Shown one piece after another: positions 25,801-38,907 of a DNA stretch of 64,000 bases. Position numbers and translations under genes: made by a program. Source of the DNA: Balanoglossus misakiensis. Lineage: Eukaryota; Hemichordata. The stretch is from NCBI GenBank assembly GCA_040954595.2, contig CM082598.2, positions 3,968,001-4,032,000 on the forward strand. Reading direction: 5' to 3'. How positions within the stretch are numbered: position 1 is the stretch's first letter; the number at the start of each line of letters is the position of its first letter. The notes below the pieces were generated by a model that had not been told where the DNA came from, ran no database searches, and saw nothing but the letters and a program-made list of their open reading frames with translations.

Positions 25801-27871
25801 GTTCTGTGAGGACAATCCCGCAAAAACATGTTTTGTTTGATAAACATGAATTATAGAGCAGATAAATCAGAGATGGTCAGAGACTTTTATAATGTTTATT
25901 TTTCTATATTCCAGTAGAACTTTGTAAGATCGATATCCAATATAGCCACACTTCACACACATCCTAGACTAGATCAGAACTATGAACTCAACCCCCTTTT
26001 CCAGGCCACCTCCGGAAAATCACACCAGCTCAGCCGAGATGCAAGAGACACCAATTAACCAGCTATAGTCTAGAATCGAGCCTGGTTACAGATAGGGCAA
26101 ACTGTAGAATCTGAAACGACAATCTAGACTGCAGGCTACCTACCAACAAGCCACCAAGTATGGATACTACATTCTTTCCATACAATTAAGCAGACCAACT
26201 TGTTCTCTCTCCCTTTTCCACAAACCGCTGCCCTTGACATCTAACCTGGCAACAATCACATTACATGCCGGTGCATTCGCAGTAATTATTGCATGATCTG
26301 GAAGAAGAACATCTGTGTTGTCAGCTTGGCTATTAAAAGTCAGTCCAGACTGAACCGGTACAATTCGCAGCTTGAATAGTGAGGGTCCATTCACTCTAAC
26401 TTTGGCTATATTTTTTCTCAGTATTTTGGCTGTGCAAACACTATAACAGCTTCTTGTTCTACCCCAAATACTATTTAATTGCATACAACAAGATGCATAC
26501 TCAACACATCAAAATTTATATATTTTAGATATACAATTACAATACAAGCTACTGTCTTTTTATAACCAAATTTATACTTTGTTGATGCAGTATGATATTA
26601 AAGGAAGTCACTCAAACCTTTAGGCAACATTGATTTTGCTGCTGATCTATTCTTTTTTGCGTTCCCTATAAAGTTTGTATCTGCGTATGAAAGCAGCAAA
26701 GTGACACACTGTAGCCTGTACACAAGCCAGTCTGTGCCAGCTACATGCATATGTATCTGACAGGCTGCAGTAACTGGATACCACTGGCACGTGCCTTATT
26801 GGATTCTGACCCCTGTCTGAGCGGTAGGAATTGTCAATTTACCAACGGATGAATAACAAAATGGTCTGAATGTAACAGTAGAGTGGGTAGTACTCCTGCA
26901 ACTCTTGTTAATGCGAGATGTCAAATGTCGGAGATGCTTTGTCTGCACGGTAGATAACTTGGGTGGATATGAAATTAATTGAAGTTGCTAAAAATAAATC
27001 CACTTTGGCAGGAAAATTATAGGGAATACTGGTTTATTTTTGTCTATTTTATTTTTTGTTGTGTTGACGTAGTAATTGATAATTCGTGTGGATGTAAAGT
27101 AAAGATGACTGTAGATCTTCAACAAACTCTGTACATATGATGAAAACTATACAAAAGCAATACTTGTATGTTAACCCTTGGACTTGCATTACTACATTTG
27201 TAACCCTCACTGAGTTTGACATTGACCACCAAATTGATTTATGGAGAACATCTGAAATGCGCACTAAGGGTTGAGAGAGATGCACAGTGTGATTGAGTTC
27301 CGGTGAACCCCTGAACTCTCTCACACACCACTCTTCAGCCATGCACTCATCTGTGAAATTACTCACACTAAGTGCAGGCAGGGCAAAGGGGGGGTAATTA
27401 AACAGCAGGGGATTATGCAATGCAAACACTTGAACTGGCCAGTAACGTTTGAATTCCTCATTTGCATACAGTTTTTCAACTTTTTTCAGAACGAAAGTTC
27501 AGTAACTTGCAACCCATTTCTGACAATTATTTCACCCCAGGCACATTACTGGTACTATGAATGTACTACATGTGATTTTTCATGAAGTTTTATCGAGAAG
27601 AATTTCTTTAATTCCACTTACAAAATTGTGATCACGAAATTCAAAGTGACCTTGAAGTTAAAAAATCAAAAAAAAAATATCTGCCATACCCACACAAAAA
27701 TTAACCCCCTCAGGTTTTAGAAACATTATTAAACTCCTCTATTCATAATTTTGACATGAATATATCCATGCCGTGGGTCAAGGACCACAATTTACAGTGC
27801 CATAGGTCAGTCCTGAGAAGTCAGTCAGCGTGAATAGTGTATAGACTCCGTATGTAATATGCTAATGAGAG

Positions 27872-28163
27872 TTAACGACGCGTTGAAAAGGAAGCCATTA
27901 CGTCATGGGTTAACATGCGTTGACCTACTTCAATGCATACACATATGGCAAACACGGCTGTACTCGTCGATGGCGAAGGCAATTTTTACACCGTCATTAC
28001 TCCACAACGGAGCGGCTCACACTATTATAAATTCACGGTAACTTAGTTCAATATCTTCCTAACCTACCCAATTTTTTTCAAGACAAGAAATCTTTTCCGT
28101 GAGTCAGGGACCACAATTTAAACCAACATACCGAAACTGTCTTTCTCGGGAACGCGTCGTTAA
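27872..28163. mobile_element. TTAA-type MITE, family 3
   Basis: A 292-bp stretch bounded by the perfect 13-bp inverted repeat TTAACGACGCGTT / AACGCGTCGTTAA. The TTAA ends suggest piggyBac-type insertion. The CpG-bearing termini stand out from the AT-rich intron. Confidence 0.65.
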
Positions 28164-29282
28164 AACTTCACGAAAAATCATCCTATCATTGACTGTGGTG
28201 TTTCATACACGTCTTAGAAAAATGGATGCACTACGATCACTTGAAGTACCGAAAATCTCCGTTTGAAAATTTTTCCAACCGGCCGTAACTGCCACTCAGT
28301 GACGTTCACATTCAAATAGATCTCTTTGATGTCACCGCCGTAATTACCCCCCCTTTGCCTTGCCTGAAGTGTACGTGTGTACCACTGTTTGTGTCTCGCT
28401 CACAAGTGCCTGTGTGTTGACTCATGACCTGGTACATCCCTTGTGGCCAAAACCGATAGAAGCAGTAACAGTTTCACAATTTTTAGCATCCTTTTGTGTG
28501 TCGTGTAGTTCTCGTTCCAATCTCTCGTACATGGCCATAAAAAAAACTTGCTGATCATAATCATAAATTTCCTATTAATTTCATGTTAATAGTAATCTTG
28601 AATTTGACGCGAACTAGCCATTTTGTTCAAAAATTGGGTGCTGCATATTCGTTGAAGCAGTGGTGGAATCAGAGCAGGGAACCAGAAAAAATTCGCTCTC
28701 AGAGTTCAGAGCCCTCTGAAGCTCTGAAAAGTCCACCTCACCTCTCAAGTTCACGATCCCTTGTCCAAGTTCAATGTCCAGCTATGGTCAAGGACTTAAT
28801 TACCCCCCTACAACAACCCAAGTGTAGGTTTTCTTCACACACTAACCCAAAACAGCTAAAATTCAATTTCCAGACTGATAGGCCAATAAACTTGATCAAC
28901 AACAGATCTGGTGTCTCTCTGTCCTTGTCCTCAGACTCGATCACCATTAACGGAAGGAGCAGTAATTTCAAACCCTGGCAGTTTTTTTCTAAACAAATAA
29001 ATAGAGTAAACAGGATACTTTGCAACCAATCCTTAAACAATTTTGACAATGTGTTTTTCAGCTGTTGTACATTATCACTGTCAAATGCTCAAGAATGAAT
29101 CCCCTACAATTCGGTTAATGGAACCAGCCTGTCACATTTTGTGTTTGGGGAATATTGTTCCATTACATACAATGCAGCAGGCAAAAGTGCCAATGTCCAG
29201 TCTTGATCGACTTTCAATTTCTGGGCTTTGCAATCTCCAAATTGTCATCAGCCTGCTAGAAAATCGCATCACAACTTGGATG

Positions 29283-29893
29283 CTGCATCACTGTGACTGC
29301 ATCACAATAGGCCAATCAGTGGACTGCATCACAGTATTATGCAATTATGTCACAGCGGACACTATCACTGACAACACTGCATCACTGTGACTGCATCACA
29401 GTAGGCCAATCAGTGGACTGCATCACAGTATGCCATTGCATCACAGTGGACACTATCACTGACAACACTGCATCACTGTGACTGCATCACAGTAGGCCAA
29501 TAGTGGACAGCATCACAGTATATATGCCATTGCATCACAGTGGACACTATCACTGACAACACTGCATCACTGTGACTGCATCACAGTAGGCCAATAGTGG
29601 ACAGCATCACAGTATATATGCCATTGCATCACAGTGGACACTATCACTGACAACACTGCATCACTGTGACTGCATCACAGTAGGCCAATAGTGGACCGCA
29701 TCACAGTATATATGCCATTGCATCACAGTGGACACTATCACTGACAACACTGCATCACTGTGACTGCATCACAGTAAGCCAATCAGTGGACTGCATCACA
29801 GTATGCAATTGCATCACAGTGGACACTATCACTGGCAACACTGCATCACTGTGACTGCATCACAGTAGGCCAATTGCATCGATACATCACAGT
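29283..29893. repeat. Seven-unit tandem array, 91-94-bp unit
   Basis: Units begin at about 29283, 29377, 29468, 29562, 29656, 29750 and 29841 with CTGCATCACTGTGACTGCAT. Each unit itself contains several GCATCACAGT submotifs on both strands, and two length classes (91 and 94 bp) differ by TATA insertions and a CAG/AG change. Confidence 0.95.
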
Positions 29894-31062
29894 GGAGTCT
29901 TCACTGATGGGCAGAACAAAATTCACCTCCCAGATTTCCAAGATAATTCACTCAGAAATCCCTAAAGAACTTCAACCACATCAAAAACTACATGTGAATC
30001 GACTGTTGACAAGTGTGATAATGGTTTGACCACTTTTGATCACTCTGTATCTGACCAACTACACCAATATTTATCTTGGGAGTCCAGTTGGAAGATTAGA
30101 TTTAGACCCTATCACTATCACTGGTTTTCAGTAGGTAATTTATGGCGTTGACTCCATAAATCAAAGTTCACAGTACTGTCCTGGAATTGGCCTACTCGAT
30201 CCGGAATAAAATGTCGCACACAGACTAGTGTTTTACGGAAAATCAATGCGGGATTATAGTCATGTGACTGCGGTACAAATAAATACACATGGTTGAGCGC
30301 ATTTATAGGAATATTCAAATATCTATGTCCACAATTTCTGTGTGGATCTGATATGTCATGACCAGAAAATACGATGGTGCCATATTGATGGGGAAGTTCG
30401 ACAAAACTAGCAATTACCAGGTACCTGTACATGTGATAGCATGGTTGCCAAGTTTTTAAAGATTTATGAATTATATATTAACTTCTTGAAAAAAAGGTTT
30501 GAAAATGATGCCATGCGGACAGATATGCTACAGGGGAATTACTTGCACAGCTCAGGTCAAATAACAGGAACTGAAACAAAACTAAAAAACGCGCTGACAC
30601 TTTTAGTACTTCCGTAACAGGTTATGCGAGAAGACAAAAACTTGTTATTTGTGATTTACGAGAGGGCCAGTTAAATTTCATGATGAGTTTTGCAGTCGGC
30701 GTCAGCAATTTAGCAGAAGGCGCCAGCTCCGCAGAAATGACCTTTACCAATGCGGGTCACGGTTCATGTCGGTGGTTTTTAAGCATGAACAAATGTGGGT
30801 ATGCCCTAATGCTGCCTGTTGATTTTCCCGCCAATAGAGATGATCTTTCAACAAACTGAGAGGAAATGAATCATTATTTCGATCAAGAACTCAAGTGCAC
30901 AAATCTCGATACTGGGATAAGCACAGAGATGCTTGCAACAGCTGAGAGACATTGAATGTGTAGGTGGTGGTTTCAATGTAAGCCATGTGTGAATGTTTAC
31001 GAAAACCAACACGAAGTTTGGTGCCCTGCATTGGAATAATGGCCATGTTAATTGCCAAACAT

Positions 31063-31193
31063 TTAAAGTGACAAAATCACTATTTTTGACATCCTTTTGT
31101 TATTTCAGTTTCTCTTGTATGTTCTCATACAAAAATATCTCCCCATGATATCAAAAGATATCAACTTTGTCTATCAACTTTGTCCCTTTATAG
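31063..31193. mobile_element. TTAA-type MITE, family 4 (diverged)
   Basis: Left end TTAAAGTGACAAAAT and right end ACTTTGTCCCTTTATA are imperfect copies of the terminal repeat of the element at 33081-33164. Confidence 0.5.
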
Positions 31194-31786
31194 TTCAACT
31201 TTCACTATAGGTTTACATTTGTTGTGAATGCATGTTCCAGCAAGATAAGAAATTGGAAGGGGTGTGTACAGTACAATATAGGCCTGGCTCTGCGGGCGTT
31301 TCCCCAAAATTTATCTTGACTTTTTCAAAAGTGCATTAGCCCTGGTATTAATAGCAAAAAAACTACATATTAACCTTTGAGACACAGAGATTGTCATGAG
31401 AGGTATGCATGCTTCAAGCATCACACAAAATTATGGTAAATCGACAAAAAAAAATGGGTATATTCAAGTAAAAATCCACTGGGCTGGTGAAGTTCGCATA
31501 TAATATGAAATGGCAGGATCACAGAGTTCAACAAACTGTTTTAATAAGGTTCATTTCATTACATGAAATAGCTTGTTTGAGGTCGTCAGGGGTCACCATT
31601 TTCAGGAAAAAATAATTGATTTTGAAATTAATGAGACTGAAAACAATTCAACCTAAACAAATTACTGAGTTGCTGTATTTTTAAAACCAATTTGACTTGT
31701 GGGCGTCCAATTACTATTATTCGCTTATGCTGGGTACTTCAACTAGGAACTGATACCCCTTGCAAAGGGTTTATATAATCACATAT

Positions 31787-32057
31787 GGGGGGGAGGGGGG
31801 GGGCAACAGAAAAAAGATCAGGGACGCAACAGAGAAACCAGGGGGGGGGGCGACGACCAATCAGGGCGCACCAAAGAAACTGATCGGGGGTGCGATAGAA
31901 AAAATGATCGGGGGGTGTAGGGACACGACAGAAGAAACTATCAGGGGTGCAAAAGAAAAACCAGGGGGGGGGGAACAACCAATCAGGGTGCAACAAAGAA
32001 ACTGATCAGGGGCGCGACAGAAAAAACGATCGGGGGTGCGAAAGAGAAACCAATCAC
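31787..32057. repeat. G-rich minisatellite, ~23-bp unit with ~123-bp higher-order period
   Basis: Repeats of ATCAGGGGTGCGACAGAAAA type, interspersed with runs of 7-10 G. The ACCAGGGGGGGG phrase recurs at 31837 and 31960, giving a higher-order repeat. Strong strand asymmetry: G and A on plus, C and T on minus. Confidence 0.9.
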
Positions 32058-32513
32058 TCTCTGCTTGAAAAGCTTACATGCACGAACTGCAGGCTCGTCA
32101 GTTTTCCTGAAATAGCCCACAAAAGTGGGCAGAGTTCCAAGACAAATTGGACACAGAACGGAAGACTATCCTGTTCGCAGTTCTGCTCCATTAAACACAT
32201 GTAGCCCGTGTTGTTAGTGCCTCTTACCGAGCTGAAAAATTACGCCGACTTGGACTGTTATCGTGGATGTCAAGGGGCACTTGATAAAACTCTGGTACTC
32301 ACTCCGTTTATTCTTGTGAAGTGATGATGGCTTGTAAGTGGACCGAACGCAAACTGATAACCAAAACAGGTTACCCTCGTTTCAACTACACAAGACCACA
32401 ACTTCAAACAGTCGAACACCCTGGTTAGTCACAGATGTCTTATGCACAATGAAAAGTCCTTCGATCTCTGCATGTTTTTTCTTACATGGTAGATTAATGT
32501 GATTTGGAAAAAT

Positions 32514-32523
32514 CCCCCCCCCC
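32514..32523. repeat. Poly-C run
   Basis: Ten consecutive C in an AT-rich setting. Confidence 0.9.
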
Positions 32524-33080
32524 TTTCGTTTCAAAAAACATGTGACTGTTTTCATGTGCTGTAACTACATTTTCTACATGTACTACTGTAACTAGCTGTT
32601 GACAGGTGACCATATTTTGGAGTACACCTAAAAATATTATTCAAGTTTACCGATATATGTCTTGGAAAACTGTAACAACTGACAACATACCGGTACATTT
32701 TGTATCTCTCTGTGAGTAACATATGACATACCATGACATAACCTTTCACTATAAACTCACCAAAGTAATGGGAAATGATCTGGTTGTCACGGTTATTGAG
32801 GCCCGATGAGCTGCCACGTTTTTAACGATAAAATATCTTCTCCATTTCCTTAGCCGACGGTTTACATGTACAAAAACCACTTTAGTTGTGTGCTAGCTCT
32901 TTCAACAGACTGAATGAATGGATTATCTTCTTGATGACATTGAAACAGCCACAATCAGAGACCTTGATAATTGGTTTGTGTATATATACCCATTTATAGT
33001 AAGTTGATATTTAAATGGACCAATCTATGTTTGAAAGTAAAATCACAAAAATAATGCATAAAGTGGCAGATCATGGGGCT

Positions 33081-33164
33081 TTAAAGGGACAAAGTCTCTC
33101 TCTCGCAGCCCTTTTTCCGTTTATTATGTTTGATACAAGACACTGGTTACTTTGTCCCTTTAAT
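33081..33164. mobile_element. TTAA-type MITE, family 4
   Basis: An 84-bp element with perfect 15-bp terminal inverted repeats TTAAAGGGACAAAGT / ACTTTGTCCCTTTAA, TTAA at both ends. Confidence 0.8.
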
Positions 33165-34584
33165 AACTTTATGTCTCACAACTAGGACTGTAAGTTTTAA
33201 TATGCATCATGCCAGCACCTCATAAGTTTTCGTGTTGAATTTATTCCATCACAGACTGACAGGGGTGACTGGGTCAAATTGCCTATGACTGCTGTACTAC
33301 ATTAACTTCATGTCCACTATGACATTATAAAACTAAAAGGGCCGTTTTCGAAATGAAGAAACGGAAGAGTTTCCGCAGACCATGTCAGACATAAACAAAC
33401 TGCAGCCACTAAGATTATAAACAAACTGTAACCACTGACTACTAAAAACTTTTAATAGAGTCAAAAGTCTTCTGTTTTTATTATAATAATCATGGCTTTT
33501 GATAATCCAGTTATAAATTTTACTTTACTGATGATAATTATTACCAGACACACAAAAACACAGAAATTAATCTGTCAATTTTGTAATTGCGAGATAAAAG
33601 CTTGCAATAACAAATCGGGGTTTTCAAAACAACTACTGAAAACATTATATTCTGTACATTGACATGAAACAGATAACCAAGTAAACGTGACCAATTCCAT
33701 TCCATTCTGGGATCATGAAACGTGCCAATTAGATCCGTACAGCACATTGGGAAAATCCATTTTTAGAGTTAGAGGGGTTCTCCATCCCATGTGAGTACAG
33801 TCTGACCTTCCGACAAATCTCGGGTACAAAAGATCTCTAAGTCTGTCACTTCCTAACATCGGAGCCTTGACAATTTCAATGTAAGAGCATTTTCACCTTG
33901 GATTTCCCACTCCAAGCTGGCAATAAAGTCGGATCACATATCCAACAATTGTAAGGTGTACCCTGATATAAAATGTACCCTTCAAAAATACAATCAAAAA
34001 TAATTCTCTAGTCAAAGGTTTTTTTTCTAAATTAACATTTTGCAAAGCAGCAGCAAAATCACACGTCCATATTTTGTTTATACAACATGAAAAATACCCA
34101 GCATATAGACTACAAAGTTTGCACCAAACATATATTAAACATGGCTAGTATTGTGAATTTAAAAACTATTCCAGTAAACACTGAAGACCTAATTAATCTG
34201 TTTTTCATTCTGATAGATCCTGAAACGATGTCCACTGACCACAACACATTAAGAGTTGAATACCGCAAACTGTTCACTTTGTCGGGAAACTATTTGACTT
34301 CAAAGGGCAAAGACCTTGCAATACATGTACACCGCTAACTAGTCCAGTGTAGCCCTATGTGGTGCCAGACAAGTGATATATAACACTCATGACTCTAACA
34401 TGGGAAACGTTTTCCCCGCCAAATTCACTTTCAAATTTTCAAAATTGTTCCCAACTTTCTAAAATTCTTCCATGTGAGGATAGATAAACATCTCCTATGA
34501 GTTGAGTCCTACATTTCAAACATGAAATATTTCCTCACTTGCAGTAGCAGGTATGTTTTCACTATTTCATTCTTTTTCTGCTCT

Positions 34585-34676
34585 GAATGAATGAATGAAT
34601 GAATGAATGAGTGAGTGGATGAATGAATGAATGAATGAATGAATAAATGAGCGAGCGAGCGAGCAAGTGAGTAAGT
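34585..34676. repeat. (GAAT)n / (GAGC)n microsatellite
   Basis: A GAAT tetranucleotide array that changes to GAGT, GAGC and GTAA variants at its right end. Confidence 0.95.
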
Positions 34677-36887
34677 CCCGTGACAGCAGTGTTGAAAATT
34701 TAAGTACTGACAAGTTCTCTACCCATTTTGACCAAGTTCTTCTTTTCAGAGGAAGTCCTTTTGGCATGAAAAATATGCTAGTACTAAAAATAAAGCTGTA
34801 AAAATCCTTGACACGACTTCAGGGAGTACTTCTGTATGCTCATGGCTACAACCGCATTCTGACTGCACTTTGATACACATAGCGACTCTGCAAATGTACA
34901 TAATATAAGCTTTTGATGACTGCGATGATGCGAGGTGTATATGTTTTAATTGTGGCTGATTGAAACAAGCAACTTTGCAGTACAGAAATATTGACGTGAC
35001 TAGGATCACATTACATTTCTCAAGTTCAAGTTCAGTTCAGTTCAGTTCATCAAAATTAAAACTATACCCATCACGGTGAAACTGATACGTGAAATTTCAA
35101 GTCACGACAGGAAAGAAAAGTTTAGAAAAACAAATTAATTTACTTCCACACAGCACAACCAAATCAGTTTTTTTAAAGTTCAGGTTGACTTTTTAGGTTT
35201 ATTTATTCTACACGGACAAGACGCAATAAATAACGCATGTGTACAAACTTAAACATCCCACTTCCATTCAACCGCACTGGACGATAAGCCGACAGCAATT
35301 GAAGCTTAGAAGTCGAAGAAGAATTTATGAAATACCGGTATACTCACAAATCAGCCCGCGCTCTCGTTGCGCTCAAGTTCTGTCAAAAGTAGCCCGATGT
35401 TTTCCAATTTATCCAAGTTCAGGTTGTTTGATTGATAGCACAGAGGTCTGCTGCTTAGAGGCTTACAGAAGCGAAACTTTTTTTAAGCTCCCAAAAGTGA
35501 ACTTGGCAGGCTACTACCGTCTTGAATGAGTTTCCAGACTCCTCAAGTCAGTGGATATTTCTCTGAGCGCGCGACAGAGCGGTGTAACTTAAAAGTATGT
35601 TTTGGACATATATTTTTTCAAAGTGTCACAAAGTTTGGTAAATATTTTACCAAGGGGACCAAATGTCAAACTGCTTATTGATCTCATGGACATTTGTTGA
35701 GATTTCATGAAAAGTCTCCAAAGTGTCAAAGCTAAATTTAAACGCAATTTTAAGCGAAGAATTTATTTTGGAGGCTTGCCAGGGTGTCTTAAGTTCTTGG
35801 TGTACGTTTCACTCCAGTCGGAAGAAACCATTTCACCTCGGGGCATTTCTTCCCCTTCACCGGATTAATACAAAGACCGACAAAAGAAAACGAGTTTACA
35901 CAGATCACTTCTGTACAAACTTTTCCACGTAATTCCACAGTCAATGTAATAACAACTGATTTGTGTATGCAAACAGAACTTTCACGGAACCCTCAAGCGA
36001 CAGTGTCCTTTCCATATACACAAATACGCGTGGTACACTCCACTCCATATATGGACACTCTTGTCATGAAATATTATGGTTTAAAATATCTTCCCTGCAG
36101 GAATGTATCAGTTTTTACTTCATCTTCAGTCTCGAACACAAGAACGTCTTACGGCCAACAATTTCTGAACAGATTGCTAACTTTAATATTTTATTTGTCT
36201 GCATCTAAAACTGCTCTTAGTCTGAAACGCACAATACAGAACTTAGACTATTTTCTAAATCTTCTATAGTCTAGTCATGATAAAATTCTCTGTATTATAT
36301 CAGCCATCTACAAAATTACTTTCTAATCAAACTTGTTCAGAATTCTCATCTGACAAGTACGTATACTGATACATCTGAGATCCATTTCATTTAATCATTT
36401 GAAAAATCTGATTCTGAAAGATTCTTTTTGTTACTTATATGCAATGAATTTGATTGAAAATAATATTCATGAATATAACGAAATGTTGCGTGCAATATTT
36501 CAGAAATATCTTTTACGGATTTGATCAATCAATATTCGGAAATCATGATTGTTTAATTGAATTTTGACCTATCAGTGGCTGGGATGACAAGGTTTGTCTC
36601 CTAACTGCACCTTTCAAATAATCTTTAGTTTAATATCAGATGTAATTATATAGTATCAGACCTGAATATTTGATCTGGTTATTGAGGGCAAACACACACA
36701 CCAGTGCACATCATATGGAAATATTGACTTACATAAATATCTGTGTTGTCTAGACACCTAATAGCCTTTGGCATGATCATAAGATGAACACTAAAATTAG
36801 ACTAGCATGCAAATTAATGTCTAGCCTGAGCATGTTTGATTTATTATAGGAATCTAACATCGAAGTCAAGCTGCACCGAGTATATAG

Positions 36888-36982
36888 TTTGACCTTTTTA
36901 CCACCATGGTTTGGTCTAAATCCATTGTTTTCTATGGTAAAGGTAGACCTCTACATGTGCAAACGGGGGGCGAGGTAGTTAA
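36888..36982. mobile_element. TTAA-type MITE, family 1 (diverged)
   Basis: It shares ACCACCATGGTTTGGTC and the ATCCATTGTTTTCTATGGTA core with the copy at 25709, but the terminal repeats have several changes. It ends at GTTAA. Confidence 0.7.
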
Positions 36983-38032
36983 ACTACTAGTACCAGCATT
37001 TGCTAGACATTTCGTGATATTACAAACTGCCCACCCTACCTACACTAAAATATCATAACAACCACACAATGTTATACATGTTTATGCATTTAGAGAGAAA
37101 AGGGATGCCAAGTTCTAGAACAGTAAACCGTACTTTTCCTAATGATTGAATGCATAATTTGTTTTCCTTTTCAAACAAATCTCCAAAAAACTTACTCTAC
37201 ATATTTATACAACCTAACTGATGTTTTCTGGTTTTGCAAACCGATGGATATTATGGAAAACACCAGAAAGACGACTACATGTGCATTCAAAACAACAAGA
37301 TATTATTTTTAAAACTGCCAGTACCAACACGAACAGCAACGCCATTGCTCAATAAAAAGTCATCTGGACGCACCAAGTTCATGCCTGCAGCAGCAGCCAC
37401 CAAAGCAGGAACCATGTCATCACGGTTACCATTGCAACTAAGCCAACTGCCAAGCCTCATCAGCCAATCAATGATCCTGAAAACTGGTGCTGGAATGATT
37501 CAATATTAATGACTCAAGCAGTGAAATATGAAATGTGAAAAAAAATCATATTTCCAGAATTCCCGATCAAGAACATTTCGGCACCCAGTGAGATCTGTTT
37601 GCGCAACAAAATCATTCCATATTTCCACCCCCTGGTGGTAGAATGCCTCTGACTCAGTCGAAATACTTTACATGATAAACCGCATCAGAGATGTCAGTCT
37701 TCAATCGATCTATCAACTTGCAACCACTCCACAAGGCACTGACTTCTCAAGAACTGCCATCATAAAAATACTGACACAGCAGGGATCGCACATCAGTTCT
37801 AATGCCTGTTTCTATTTCTAGAACCGGTTTAATTCTCCAGCAACGCATGTAACAGGAAACATTTATAAACTACTGGTATGTAAGTGAGATCCTGTGGGTT
37901 GTTTATGGTCTTCAGGGAAAACTTCACAGTGCAGTATTTGCAATGATCAACAGATGATCAGAGTGTACCTCAAGAGTCAATACTAGAGCTATGTTCAGTG
38001 TTTTTTATGTCACTAGATACGATTACGATTAC

Positions 38033-38072
<40 letters not shown>

Positions 38073-38127
38073 GTAGTCATCATCACCATGATAACAAACA
38101 CAAACCTCATTGGCACCAACGTTGATG

Positions 38128-38174
<47 letters not shown>
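38033..38174. repeat. Facing (GAT)n and (ATC)n arrays
   Basis: About 13 GAT units (38033-38072) are followed, 55 bp later, by about 15-16 ATC units (38128-38174), the exact reverse complement. Together they form an inverted repeat with arms of about 40 bp. Confidence 0.95.
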
Positions 38175-38854
38175 TCAAACACGGACTTTGATGGCTTTTA
38201 AGTACAAACATCCAACCTCTTCTCAATATACAGGTAGACCCTATAAATAAACGTCTACTCTAGACAATCTCACAATCTTGGTCTCCGTATCAAATTATCC
38301 CTGAGCTTAGATGGCATATTTAAATATCCCTGGCTGAGGGTCAATTTAACCTCATTCTTCACGTACGTGGGCAACTGTATTGATGTGGTTGAAGTAATTG
38401 CCTGTTTAATGGACTTTTAACAACCTTTTAATAAACCTTGAATAGTAATGTCGAGGTTTATGTATGATGATTAATCCTTGGCTTGGAGATAGTCACTTCA
38501 AGAACTATCTTATTCAAAACTTCATGTCAATTATACTTTCAAATCAAAAAGAATTTGACTCTTAGATTTCAGTGTTGTTTGGTCCGGTACTGCGATGTGT
38601 AGGAGGAATTCCTGGTTTCACCTATTTAACCCATTGCCATTTTTAAATGCGATATACTACTGGTACAGAGTGTAAAGTTAGAAATCAAACATCATTATAA
38701 CATTTCCGGTTGGCTATCAAAAATATCCGGTCTGCTTTCAAGATGCTGGTAGTATATGTAGCACTTAAATTCAGGCAAGGTGACCAATATGCTTGGTCCT
38801 GATTGGCTGTTGGGTGCGGACCAAATAATCTGATTTGTTAATCTTTGTACTCAC

Positions 38855-38907
38855 CACCTGTGTTTCTGTGCGAGGATTGCTCTTGATGCTCTGAACTTTG
38901 TCATTAG
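38855..38907 (-). CDS. NAV2: NAV exon B: small middle exon of the CH domain
   Basis: This 53-nt exon completes a Thr codon from exon A (A + CT) and then reads NDKVQSIKSNPRTETQV, ending in phase 0. It aligns by position and length with the vertebrate navigator stretch that begins NEKVEDING and ends SQSQM, although the DING part is diverged. The acceptor is TTTTTATTACAG (AG at 38909-38908) and the donor GTGAGT follows at 38854-38853. A second in-frame donor two codons earlier (CAG then GTGGTG) would drop only the final Val; GTGAGT is the better consensus. Exons this small are easily missed by gene finders. Phase agreement on both sides and the family match make it well supported. Confidence 0.9.

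Larger units (their letters stand above)
16504..38854. other. 22.35-kb intron between CH exons B and C
   Basis: No NAV exon is required here because exon B ends and exon C starts in phase 0 and the CH alignment is continuous. The intron holds tandem arrays (21014-21124, 29283-29893, 31787-32057, 34585-34676, 38033-38174), MITEs, and two ORF-bearing stretches treated separately. Between them is plain AT-rich sequence in which I see nothing. Confidence 0.85.

Noticed and set aside
27049-27429. 126-codon minus-strand ORF
   Set aside because: Some coding-like stretches, but no family recognised, no clear splice context and within the range of chance ORFs.
29283-29893. CRISPR-like regular repeats
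   Set aside because: Whole 91-94-bp units are repeated with no unique spacers, and the sequence is animal nuclear DNA. It is a tandem satellite.
31739-32204. ORFs rich in Gly, Pro and Phe across 31739-32204
   Set aside because: Frame-through translations of the G-rich minisatellite.
34567-34767. ORF with SFIH repeats (also 39934-40179)
   Set aside because: Translations of GAAT tetranucleotide repeats, not genes.
37970-38201. ORFs of poly-Met and poly-Ile
   Set aside because: Translations of the GAT/ATC microsatellites on either strand.
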